From contig JADGIG010000085.1 of assembly GCA_018985235.1 (NCBI GenBank), forward strand, positions 1 through 22,075: a stretch of 22,075 nt of DNA, given 5' to 3'. The position numbers were made by a program, and so were the translations under genes. Positions within the stretch are counted from its first letter, which is position 1. Each line of letters begins with the position of its first letter. Below are positions 1 through 8,485 of the stretch, piece after piece. This stretch comes from Sanchytrium tribonematis. Taxonomy: Eukaryota > Sanchytriomycota > Sanchytriomycetes > Sanchytriales > Sanchytriaceae. The notes under the pieces are model-generated. The model saw nothing but the letters and a program-made list of their open reading frames with translations. It was not told where the DNA came from and did no database searches.

Positions 1-100
1 GTTTGATAAGCCTCACTAGCCCCGGAATGTTTTCATAATGTCCGTGTAAATCATTGAAGAAAATAATTCTAAGACAATTTAAAATATTGAAGAGCAACAT
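1..100 (-). CDS. 5'-nucleotidase/metallophosphatase-like protein, N-terminus only
   Basis: Partial gene running off the left edge; only the first 33 codons are present, with the ATG at 98-100 on the minus strand. The N-terminus is hydrophobic (MLLFNILNCLRII) and could be a signal peptide or the first beta strand. It is followed by FFNDLHGHYE, which resembles the first metal-binding motif (ND-x-HG-x) of the 5'-nucleotidase/UDP-sugar hydrolase branch of calcineurin-like phosphoesterases. If so, the Asp and His would bind the dinuclear metal centre. The call rests on one motif and no downstream domain can be seen; another metallophosphoesterase is possible. It lies in tandem with the next minus-strand gene, about 85 bp away. 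Confidence 0.5.
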   Translation of the reverse strand, partial: MLLFNILNCLRIIFFNDLHGHYENIPGLVRLIK

Positions 101-185
101 CCAAAGATTTGAGAAAATGGATACAACGCCCCTCGGCAATTCTAGCGGCAAATTTTGATTATGAAAAAATAGAATGATTTATTAC

Positions 186-392
186 TCAATGCTGATTTTG
201 GTTTTCCTTGATCATGTTTTTAACAAGGTCACCAGTCTTATTTTCTTCGGCAAGTGTCCTCGCATTATTTTGTGACATTTGTGGCAGCTTTTTAATAAAA
301 TCGTCTTTATCATTCGTTGTAAGGACCATAGAGGCGTAGCCGATTGCACCGATTGCTATTGTTGCTATGATTGATTTCTTGAAGACACTCAT
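186..392 (-). CDS. UQCC3: UQCC3/Cbp4-like complex III assembly factor, 68 aa
   Basis: Start chosen at the ATG at 392; the frame continues upstream only through a TTG at 419. The 68-residue product has a basic N-terminus (MSVFKK), one hydrophobic segment at about residues 7-24, then a charged helical tail with KKLPQ and ARTLAEE. This layout matches vertebrate UQCC3 and resembles yeast Cbp4: a short N-in anchor with GY in the membrane segment, an LP motif and an amphipathic helix. These proteins stabilise cytochrome b during assembly of the bc1 complex in the mitochondrial inner membrane. The family match is by pattern in a very short protein. It is divergent to the ATP synthase k-like gene, sharing a 149-bp promoter region. 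Confidence 0.5.
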   Translation of the reverse strand: MSVFKKSIIATIAIGAIGYASMVLTTNDKDDFIKKLPQMSQNNARTLAEENKTGDLVKNMIKENQNQH

Positions 393-541
393 TCCGTCTC
401 TTGTTTCAAATAAGTCCAAATGATCAAAATATGCAAAAAATTCTTAAAAAGCTAATGTATTTTGCTCATCAAAGTGTCAAGTCATTAAATCGTTTTTATG
501 CTACTATAATTTAAACTCACAAAGTCCCTTGAAACTACATT

Positions 542-748
542 ATGGCAGGAATTCATCCTTGGGAAGTCTCAATCTTTAATAGAAAGTATGCGTCACACAA
601 AGTTGTCATGGCATTTTTTGCAGTACTTGGGGGAAGTATTGCTTATTCTATTATGAAGCCAAAAAACTATGACATCAAGAAATATGTCCAAGCATTGCCT
701 AAAGATCAGCAAGAATTACTAAAACAAAAAAATATAAAAATTGAGTAA
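542..748 (+). CDS. ATP19: Probable mitochondrial ATP synthase subunit k (Atp19-like), 68 aa
   Basis: Small protein with ATG at 542. It contains IFNRKYASHKVVMAFFAVLG, which fits the fungal subunit k pattern (Y/F-x-GR, then xxH, then a Gly-rich membrane segment at about residues 21-38). A charged tail with KKYVQALPKDQQELL follows. Subunit k is a peripheral membrane-sector subunit of F1Fo-ATP synthase in the inner membrane that supports dimer stability. The match is to a short and fast-evolving family, so another single-pass mitochondrial protein cannot be excluded. A TTGAAAC motif ends 6 nt before the ATG. The stop is 15 nt from the stop of the convergent TFB3 gene. Confidence 0.45.
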   Translation: MAGIHPWEVSIFNRKYASHKVVMAFFAVLGGSIAYSIMKPKNYDIKKYVQALPKDQQELLKQKNIKIE

Positions 749-763
749 AATCTTTATTCGTAA

Positions 764-1603
764 TTAACAAAAAATATTAGAAAGCTCATTTGATGCTCGT
801 ATATACATACCTTGAGATACATAACCACCAGCGTCCATTTGGGATTTCAAGATTTTGTCCTTCGCTCTTTTATCCTGCCAAAATTGCAAAAATTTAGTGA
901 AAGTAGGTGTTGGCTTTTTGATTTCGCTCTCAAAAAAGGTATAATTTGTCGAAATCAGGGTTTCTAATGGATTGACCGGAGTTTCATTGATTTTCTCGTT
1001 GTATCTTCTCATGGCATCTTGGGCATCTAATCCAAGTTCGATGTCTTGGAATAGTTTTTGCTTCTCCATGGACAACTCTTGCTTCAATCTGTTTTTATCG
1101 TGCAGCTGTTTTGACTGCCTTTCTTTTGCTTTCCTTTCATTAGTCTGAATTTTGTTTTTCATAATTTGTAATCTGGCGTGCTCTTTGTTTTGGTTTTGTA
1201 TAATCTCTTCTTTATGCTCATTTTCATATTTTCTGATAATTTTTTCAGTAGCTGGAATATCAATACCCTCTAGTAAATTCATGATCAAATTTTCCTTTAA
1301 TTCAATATAATCATTAAATTCCATTAAGTTTTCAAAATCTTCCTCTTTCTTATTATAGATATTTTCAATTCTTTTCCTAATTCGCAAGTCTCTTTCAATG
1401 CTGATATCCTCAAACAATTGCTCTTGAAATAAATGCTTCTTAATATGAGTGCCACATTGCGGACAAGATACAGTGCGTCCGATTACAAAGAGTCTTTCAA
1501 TACATTCTTCACACATAATATGAAAACAAGTACTCATCCTCAACCTTATGCTAGGATTTATAAACCTATCCGCATGGCAAGAACAGCATAAAGAATTATT
1601 CAT
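764..1603 (-). CDS. TFB3: TFIIH/CAK subunit Tfb3 (MAT1)
   Basis: The 279-aa protein begins with a C3HC4 RING finger whose zinc ligands (C6, C9, C26, H28, C31, C34, C47, C50) sit at nearly the same positions as in human MAT1. It is followed by LFEDISIERDLRIRKRI and IYNKKEEDF, both strongly MAT1-like, then a Glu/Lys/Arg-rich coiled coil (about 95-200). The C-terminal AGGYVSQGMYIRA matches the MAT1 tail that binds Cdk7 and cyclin H. It assembles and anchors the CDK-activating kinase on TFIIH for RNA polymerase II phosphorylation and DNA repair. The ATG at 1603 was chosen because the RING alignment starts there; the frame stays open upstream to 1684 but that extension is not MAT1-like. A TTGAAGC variant of the start-proximal motif lies one base before the ATG. 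Confidence 0.93.
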   Translation of the reverse strand: MNNSLCCSCHADRFINPSIRLRMSTCFHIMCEECIERLFVIGRTVSCPQCGTHIKKHLFQEQLFEDISIERDLRIRKRIENIYNKKEEDFENLMEFNDYIELKENLIMNLLEGIDIPATEKIIRKYENEHKEEIIQNQNKEHARLQIMKNKIQTNERKAKERQSKQLHDKNRLKQELSMEKQKLFQDIELGLDAQDAMRRYNEKINETPVNPLETLISTNYTFFESEIKKPTPTFTKFLQFWQDKRAKDKILKSQMDAGGYVSQGMYIRASNELSNIFC

Positions 1604-1690
1604 TGCTTCAAGGAGTGACAGTATAAGATTAAAACCATTCGTATTATACTTTAGTTCAGAATGGTAATAATAAAATTGTGGCAAATTATA

Positions 1691-1764
1691 GCCTCTGTAG
1701 CTCAGTTTGGTAGAGCGTTGGACTTTTAATCCAAAGGCCAGGGGATCGAGACCCCTCGGAGGCG
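1691..1764 (+). tRNA. tRNA-Lys (anticodon UUU)
   Basis: A complete cloverleaf folds by eye. The acceptor stem is 1691-1697 with 1757-1763 (one U-G pair), with discriminator G1764. The D arm is 1700-1703 with 1713-1716 and the anticodon stem is 1718-1722 with 1730-1734. The loop is CTTTTAA with anticodon TTT at 1725-1727, and there is no intron. The T stem is 1740-1744 with 1752-1756. Box A (TAGCTCAGTTTGG) is normal. The T loop is ATCGAGA, so position 54 is A instead of the near-universal T and position 60 is also A, as in eukaryotic initiator tRNAs. CCA is not encoded, as expected for a nuclear gene. Confidence 0.95.
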
Positions 1765-1774
1765 TAAATTATAA

Positions 1775-1779
1775 TTTTT
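1775..1779 (+). terminator. RNA polymerase III terminator of tRNA-Lys
   Basis: A run of five T residues on the coding strand, 10 nt after the mature 3' end of the tRNA, is a canonical Pol III stop. Confidence 0.8.
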
Positions 1780-1865
1780 AACATTTGTGTACTCCTTATT
1801 AATGAGCATTGTGAATCTTTGTTAATTAAAATAAAAGCCATCAATGATTTATTTCGATATATTTA

Positions 1866-1882
1866 AATTTGAGACTCAAATT
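1866..1882. promoter_or_regulatory. 17-bp palindrome upstream of EXO84
   Basis: AATTTGAG-A-CTCAAATT is a perfect inverted repeat (8-bp arms, 1-nt centre). It is directly followed by TTGAAAC (1881-1887) and the EXO84 ATG at 1893. Position and symmetry suggest a promoter element or a 5'-UTR hairpin. A related shorter palindrome precedes the transporter gene at 21987-22001. The function is inferred. Confidence 0.4.
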
Positions 1883-1892
1883 GAAACTGGAG

Positions 1893-4299
1893 ATGAATAG
1901 TAATGAATTATCAAGATTAGGTTCGAAAGATTTTGATCCTCAAGCATTCATTAGACGGCAAATTGCGACACTCGACGACAGTGGACTGCAGGATCTGAAA
2001 TCCAAGCTGAAAGAGGCTCACAAGCAAGCTCAACAAGACGTCAATCATGTCCTCATGAATAATTACAAAAGCTTTTTAAATTTGACAGAGCAATTGACAG
2101 CGATAGAGGTGGAACAACTTTCTATCAGTAATATTATTTTAGAAGTTAAGGGAATTTTCAAAGCTATGCAACTAGAAGAGATTCAAGTGGAGGCACCACA
2201 AGGAGGCACAGAATTACAAGAGGAAATTGTTGATCTCGAGGAGGCGGTTGGTAAAATAGACAAAAAAGTTCTACATATATCTTATTATTGTTATCATTTG
2301 ACTGGATCTTATCCCGACAAAAAAATTTATCGAATATTTCTGTTCACCGATAACGTTGTAATAACAGTTCGTAAAAAAAAGGGACAAAACGCTAGAACTA
2401 AGGAGTTTGTGGACGCTTTCATTCCTCTCAATAAGCTTTTTATAAGTTCAGCCTCTGATATCGAAATCACATTGTTACACACCGAAAATCAGACAGAATT
2501 AAAGTTCCGTTTTGAAAAAGTGAAAAACAAACAAGATACTTATGAAAATATCAAGCAAGCCGTGTCTGTGATTAGTCAGGGAGCCAAATCGCATTTGAGA
2601 AGCAATACGACTAATTCAATGACGATGATGAGGCCTGCAGTAGAGACTACTAATTTGGAAACGGAAATTATGACTTCAACACAATTCAGTGCATTTACAA
2701 CCGTGATAGATCAGCTTGACGATGCGGTTCATATGAGAAATTTTCAACAATCTGCCAAATTGTATAACGAAGGCAAAAAAATTCTTTCAAATTATGGCTA
2801 TAAAGATTCGATGGCTCATAATTGTAGAAAACTATTACAATTAAAACACAAAGAGCTTTCTAACATTCTTTTATCCCAGCTCAATAATCAGACTAATTCT
2901 AAACAGCATGTAATTACTTACAATACATTATTAATGGAAATTGGACTAGCCGAGCAAGCAGCAGAAATTTTTCTTAAAATGCGCTCACAATTGATTAAAA
3001 AGCGAGCAAGGCAAATTGTCTATCAAGGAGATGTGGTCAACTTCATTAGTGATCTATCCTTTGTTTTATTTTCTCTAATTAGAAACACCGGTGATTGGTA
3101 CCTCACAAGCTTCAAGGACGCGATGATGATTAGCATCTACGTGAAATGGGCCCGGGACGAAGTTTCGAATTACGTTGAGATTTGCAAAAGACACTTGAAT
3201 ATAAATCAATTTTCCTCACTGCGAAAAATTGCACAGACGCTATACCAGATTGAGCACCATGCCGATATTGTAATATTCACTAACTTAGTTGAACAAAAGT
3301 GGTATCAATATCACATATATTATCCATGATTTGCTTGAGTCTCATGTAGTTGAAAATTTAAGAAACACTAAAAACTCCAGCGCTTTTGCTGTTGGAAAGG
3401 CGGTTGTGGAGGATGATTTGAAGACTCTAGCAGAAAATAAGCTTTTAAATGAAATATCTGCCCTGAATGGAAATACCTTGGAACACTCGAAAAGCACGAA
3501 TCTTTTAAAAGAAAACATCAAAGGCTTGAGCGAGTTGGCTATGTCAACTAATAATCTGATCATTCGAAACGAGACTTTTGTAGCGATAGAAACTATCTTG
3601 GAGGCGTATTTTCATGTTAGCTTAAAAATCGTGGATGAAAGAGATAATTTGTCTGAACTTGATTTACAGATGATTATTCAAAATTCTTTATTTGTACACA
3701 ATCTGATTGTGGATGATGTTATAAAGGATTTGAATGAGCTATCCGAATTTTACTCTAATTTTTCGGAAGCCATTATCAAAAGAGCAGAAGAAGGGAAAGA
3801 AAAGTTAATACTGGGTTCTTTTAACAAATATTGTCCCCATCTTGTCTCACAAATTTATAAATTCACCGACATGAATTTATCAGACGACAATCCACTGAGT
3901 TCTACCCAATTACCAAGCCATAATATGGGTAATATCATCTTCAAATTTAAGGCTTTTGGGCGTTCATTAGCGACATACCAGAATGAGATCATAGGGAGAT
4001 TAATCTCTGTTTTCCTTATTGAGTTAAGCAAAGATACTTATTGGACGGCTAGTGGAAAACTTCGAAACTTAGGAGTCGGTGGTGTGGAGCTTATCATGTT
4101 GGATGTGCAATTTTTACTACGGTCATTTGAGGAAATCTTAAACGAAAATATTAAGCAAGAAGGAAAAAAATTGTTAGAAAAAGCCATTAAGTCTTACTTT
4201 GAAAAATGCGGTGAGACCGGCAAGCAGCCTAAACAATTCAAAACTACTGACTGGTTTGAAAAGCAGGTTCAGCATGCCATATCTGATATCCCCAAGTGA
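1893..4299 (+). CDS. EXO84: Exocyst subunit Exo84 (one 19-nt intron)
   Basis: Exons 1893-3269 and 3289-4299 give 795 residues. The N-terminus has the Exo84/Vps51-type entry (FDPQAFIRRQIATL, about 14-27) and a helical coiled-coil stretch. A PH-like domain follows at about 125-230 (KIYRIFLFTDNVVITVRKKK). The rest is the long helical Exo84 C-terminal domain, including GDVVNFISDLSFVLFSLI and NLGVGGVELIMLDVQFLL near the end. The family tethers secretory vesicles at the plasma membrane as part of the eight-subunit exocyst. The reading frame breaks at 3270. Removing 3270-3288 restores an in-frame HADI|LNKSGINITYIIHDLL junction that fits the family, so this is not a pseudogene. The ATG at 1893 follows an in-frame TTG at 1869 that I do not accept as a start. 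Confidence 0.88.
3270..3288 (+). other. 19-nt spliceosomal intron in EXO84
   Basis: GTAATATTCACTAACTTAG, phase 0, after codon 459. CTAAC at intron positions 11-15 is a full branch-point consensus, followed by TTAG. Excision moves the frame by +1, exactly as needed to join the two halves of Exo84. Confidence 0.85.
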
Positions 4300-4339
4300 T
4301 TTTTTTCAAATTAATTTCTCAATAAACTCCTTGTTGCAT

Positions 4340-7283
4340 ATGACTGAAAATTTATTTGCCAAAGCGATTGATCCCAATCCTGAAATTCGAAAGCAGGCTA
4401 GTATTGCTATCTCTCAAGAAGAGCAAAATTACAGCCAATCGCATACACAATGGATGCACTATGTGGCTTCACTTTGTCTTACTGATAACGGTGCGGCAGT
4501 ATATTTGAAAAATTTTATAACTACTAAATGGAACACAATGCATCAGCCAGACAGGTTACTTGTTAAACAAAATATCGTCGAATGGATTGTGCATAGCTCT
4601 GGACCTGTTAGAAAACAACATTTAGAGGCGTTGAAATCTCTTCTGAAAATAGAAACTATTGATATTTTATCAATGGAGCACATTCACACTTTAATTCAAT
4701 CACACCCTTTAGCTGCTACATTTATTTTATTAGAAGCTTGTCGCCATTTTCAATGGAAAGCTAAAAGCGAGCGTGGTCCACTTCAAATTATTTTAACTAA
4801 AATTTTTCCAACTGCACTGGGGGTCTGTAAACAAAGTTTAATATCATATGGGCCAGAAGATCAAACTATTATTAAAAACATAATCAAGTCGTTTTTCTTT
4901 ACCATGAGATTTGAGCTTAGTGTAATACACAGACAAATCCTAGCAGAATGGTGCCAAATATCTGCCGATATTTTATTCAAACCTACTGACGGAGATGATT
5001 CAGCATCTGATGCATATAAAGCCAAGAAATGGGCTTCTCATTTTTTAACTCGGTTGTTTGTCCGCTATGGTCAAAAAGGATCCTCCAAAAGTCCAGAAGA
5101 GGCGGAATTCATATACACTCATCTGGCGCCTTCAATTGTTCAGACTTATATTCAATTGATAACTCAATTTATGGATCAAAACAATAGATTTTCTGACTGT
5201 CATCCCCTTCATGCGAAAACTTTTTTACCTGAAAAGGTTCAGCATGACGCAATTGTGGCACTTCAGTACTGTATACGGTATAAAGATATGTGGAATATTT
5301 TGAAAAGTAATCTCAATGACATAATACCTAATTATTTTATTCCAATGCTGAGATTATGTGAAATTGATCAAGAATTATGGGAAAACGATCCTATTGAATA
5401 CATACACTCAAAATTGTCTTCTTGGGAAGATTCAGTGCATGTTAGGAGTTCGGCGACTCTTTTCTTAAGTGAAATGTGTGAGAAACGAAAACTTATGATA
5501 CAACCTTTATTTCAAGTTATTCAGGAACTCTTAAAAAATCAATGGCAAGATCAGGAAGCTGCATTGACTTTAATCGGTGCACTTTGTTATGTCCTAAGAA
5601 GAGATACTGAATTTACTGCCACTATTGAATCATTCACTTATGAATGTATCATTCCTGCTATGAATGCGGAGGTTCCTGTTTTAAAAGCCAACGCTTTTTT
5701 TGTGTTTTCCAAATACTGTAGTAATGATTTAAAGCAACTCGAACAGCTTCAAAAAGCCTTTGAATATTCCTTTTTAGGTTTACAATCTAGTCTACCATTA
5801 TCAGTGTACGCGGCTATCTCTATATCTCCTCTTCTAAAAATGTCGCAATTAAAGCCAATAATTAGTCCTAATATTGCGCAAATTATGTCTAAAATGTTGG
5901 AATTGACTAATGTGATTGACATGGACATTTTGACAGAAGTAATGGAAACTATTGTTGATCTGTATAGCAACGATATGATTCCTTATGCAGTAGAACTATC
6001 GACTTCACTAATCAACAGCTTTATGAGAATTCTCAAAAACTGCGATACTGAGACCGACTTGGACTTTAGCAGCGACAAAATTATGACAGCTATCGGAATA
6101 ATGAAAACTATTCAGTCCCTGATTTTGAGTTTAGAAAACAGTCCTCAAATAGTGTATCAGATCGAGCAAATTGCTTGTCCTGCTTTAGAATTTGTGCTTG
6201 AAAATGATTTTATTGATTTGTTTGAGGAGATCTTTGAATTCATAGACACTGTAACTTTTACCACCAAATCTGTATCCCCTTTAATGTGGAAATTCTTCTT
6301 TCATTGCTTTGAAAAGTTGAAGGAAACTGCTGCAGATTATTTAGACCAGATGATTCCCTGCTTTGATAATTTTGTTCAATTTGGTAAGGAACAAATATTG
6401 GGTGATCCGGCTACTTTGAATAGTATTAACCAAATTATATCTGGCCTGTTTAATTCCCACATGGTCGAGACTGATAAAATTCCAGGCTGTTTATTAATAG
6501 AGACGATTTTATTGCATCTAAGAGGCAGTGTGGATTCACTAGTTCCAATATATATTGATATGGCTCTGCATTATCTCGGTCAATTAGACCAAAATTCAAA
6601 TAGTCACCAAATACAGCACAATGAATACCGACTTGCTTTAATTGAAATTGTTTTAAATTGCATCTATTACAACCCTCAAATTTCACTCACTATATTAGAT
6701 CAAAAGAATTGTGCAACTACTATTTTCGGATTTATGGTAAATCAGTCTGAATCTTTTAAAAAACTTCATGATAAAAAGCTACTTATTTTAAGCAGCTGTA
6801 CTATCTTGACCTCTCCTTTAGAATCAATACCGCCTAATCTTAGAGTTGAGATTCCGAAGCTATTAGGATTTGTGACAAACCGACTTCAAAATTATCAAGA
6901 TAAATTAACAAGTAGAATATTTTAATGTAGAAAGAAAGCAAGCTTCGGAAAAGTGGGCCACAAATCCATTTTATACTGGATTTGATCATGTTCAGAAAAA
7001 ACAAATTAAAGCTGTTGGCGATAACGAAGACGCACTTAGCGATGACGAGTTTAATTTCGAAGAGCTTGAAATATTTGAGGAAGATTCGAGTTATGAGACC
7101 CCACTGGACCATATTGATCCCTTCTTGGTATTTGGACATACAGTTCATGTATTAATTGGTACTAGAAAGCCCGAATATGATTCCTGGATGAATGCACTTC
7201 CAGGTGAAACCCGAATTTTAATTGAAAAGCTTTATCAACTGTATATTGATCATGTTCAAAAGAATTCTGCAAAAATAAACTAA
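4340..7283 (+). CDS. IPO7: Importin-7/8 family karyopherin (Sxm1/Nmd5-like; one 19-nt intron)
   Basis: Exons 4340-6911 and 6931-7283 give 974 residues. The N-terminus has the importin-beta entry (LDP-like AIDPNPEIRKQA) and AAVYLKNFITTKW. HEAT repeats follow throughout. KKWASHFLTRLFVRYG and LWENDPIEYI (about 346-355) match the importin-7/8 signature segments. Exon 2 carries an acidic loop (about 885-915) and a conserved C-terminus ending in a helix (ETRILIEKLYQLYIDHVQ). Members of the family import ribosomal proteins, histones and other cargo with Ran-GTP. The ATG at 4340 starts the conserved domain; an open extension upstream to 4199 begins with TTG and overlaps EXO84. Without the intron the protein would lose its last 117 residues. 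Confidence 0.9.
6912..6930 (+). other. 19-nt spliceosomal intron in importin-7
   Basis: GTAGAATATTTTAATGTAG, phase 1 (splits an AAA codon), about 88% of the way through the coding sequence. TTAAT sits at intron positions 11-15. Removing it joins QDKLT to KRKQASEKWATNPF in frame and restores an importin-7-like C-terminus. Confidence 0.85.
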
Positions 7284-7320
7284 TTTGTGAAAAAATAGAA
7301 GAATCTAACAAGGGGAGCCG

Positions 7321-8391
7321 ATGTTGTCAATTGTTAAAAGACAATTAGCAAGATCATTTGTTAGACCACAGAACAGCACTTTACTATTTTTAAGGCGATT
7401 CAATTCGACCGAATCAAAGATTCCTAGTTCTAGAGCTCCCGACGAGATTCCTCAACAAATTAATAGTCATATCGCTGAAACTGGATCAATCCCAACACAA
7501 TCGTCCATAATTGAGCAAAATGAAGAAATGATCAGTAATGCATTTCTGCAACAGATGCCACAGACAGTTGGTGATTTGCATAGTTTGGGACTTTCTTATT
7601 CATGGCCACCTGGCTGGATTGTTCAATTTCTTGAAGCATTTTATATAACAAGTGGTTTAAGCTGGTGGGCAGCAATCGTTCTATATACTTTGACAATTAG
7701 GATTTTGCTAGTCCCAACAATTGTAAAAATGATGAAAGTCAACGCGAAACTTATGAAAATACAGCCTCAAGTTCAATTGGTGCAGAAAAAACTAGAAGAT
7801 GCGAAGCAAAATCAGGATGTTCCTCTTATGCAGAAATCAATTAATGAAATGAAAAGTCTTTACTCGGAGCAAAAAATTAGTCCTTTGTCAGCACTTAAGG
7901 GTCCAATTATCCAAGGAGCAATCTTGATTTCTACTTTCGTGGCATTAAGAAGAATGGCTACACTTCCCGTACCGTCTTTTGAGACAGGCGGGGCATTGTG
8001 GTTTACTGATTTGACTGCTGCAGATCCCACTCTTGCCCTACCAATTATATCTGCAATTTCTGTTTTAGCGCTTCTGAAGTATTCTTCAGAGATTCAGCCA
8101 CCAACTCCGCAAACCCAAACTCTCAAAACACTAATGCCTTTCTTAGTAATTGGTGGTGCATACTTCGTTTCAGATTTTCCGGCTGCTGTATTTGTATATT
8201 GGATCACATCTAACGTCTTCAGTATCTTGCAAACTCTTCTATTGCAGTCACCTAAAATGAGAAAAAAGTTTGGAATTCCTAAAATTGAGAAGCCAGTTTT
8301 ACCAAAATCACACACAAAACCGTTAGGATTCTTCGAAGGTTTCAAACTTGCATATGAAGCAAACAGAAAGCCTACCAATTCAAATAAATGA
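7321..8391 (+). CDS. OXA1: Mitochondrial inner-membrane insertase Oxa1
   Basis: 356 residues, ATG at 7321. The first 30 residues are Arg/Ser-rich without acidic residues (RQLARSFVRPQNS, LRRFNST), a typical matrix-targeting peptide. The Oxa1/YidC core follows: a membrane segment at about 113-134 (WWAAIVLYTLTIRILLVPTI), a matrix loop with QPQVQLVQKKLEDAK, then segments around 194-210, 236-253 and 270-310 (LMPFLVIGGAYFV, AAVFVYWITSNVFSILQ). The C-terminal tail is basic, as in the ribosome-binding tail of Oxa1. It inserts mitochondrially made and some imported proteins, including respiratory-complex and ATP synthase subunits. The length is normal for the family. The gene starts 37 nt after the importin stop. 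Confidence 0.95.
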   Translation: MLSIVKRQLARSFVRPQNSTLLFLRRFNSTESKIPSSRAPDEIPQQINSHIAETGSIPTQSSIIEQNEEMISNAFLQQMPQTVGDLHSLGLSYSWPPGWIVQFLEAFYITSGLSWWAAIVLYTLTIRILLVPTIVKMMKVNAKLMKIQPQVQLVQKKLEDAKQNQDVPLMQKSINEMKSLYSEQKISPLSALKGPIIQGAILISTFVALRRMATLPVPSFETGGALWFTDLTAADPTLALPIISAISVLALLKYSSEIQPPTPQTQTLKTLMPFLVIGGAYFVSDFPAAVFVYWITSNVFSILQTLLLQSPKMRKKFGIPKIEKPVLPKSHTKPLGFFEGFKLAYEANRKPTNSNK

Positions 8392-8485
8392 GATTTATCA
8401 GTATATTTTGCTTGTACCAATCAGACCGAAATTTGCTCAGAATTTAAAAAAGTTTGGTTTCCGTGTTTCAATCATCAAATTTCAA

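Noticed and set aside
1869-4299. EXO84 as a frameshifted pseudogene, or as two separate genes
   Set aside because: The break is repaired exactly by a GT..AG 19-nt segment with a CTAAC branch-point motif, and five other genes show the same thing.
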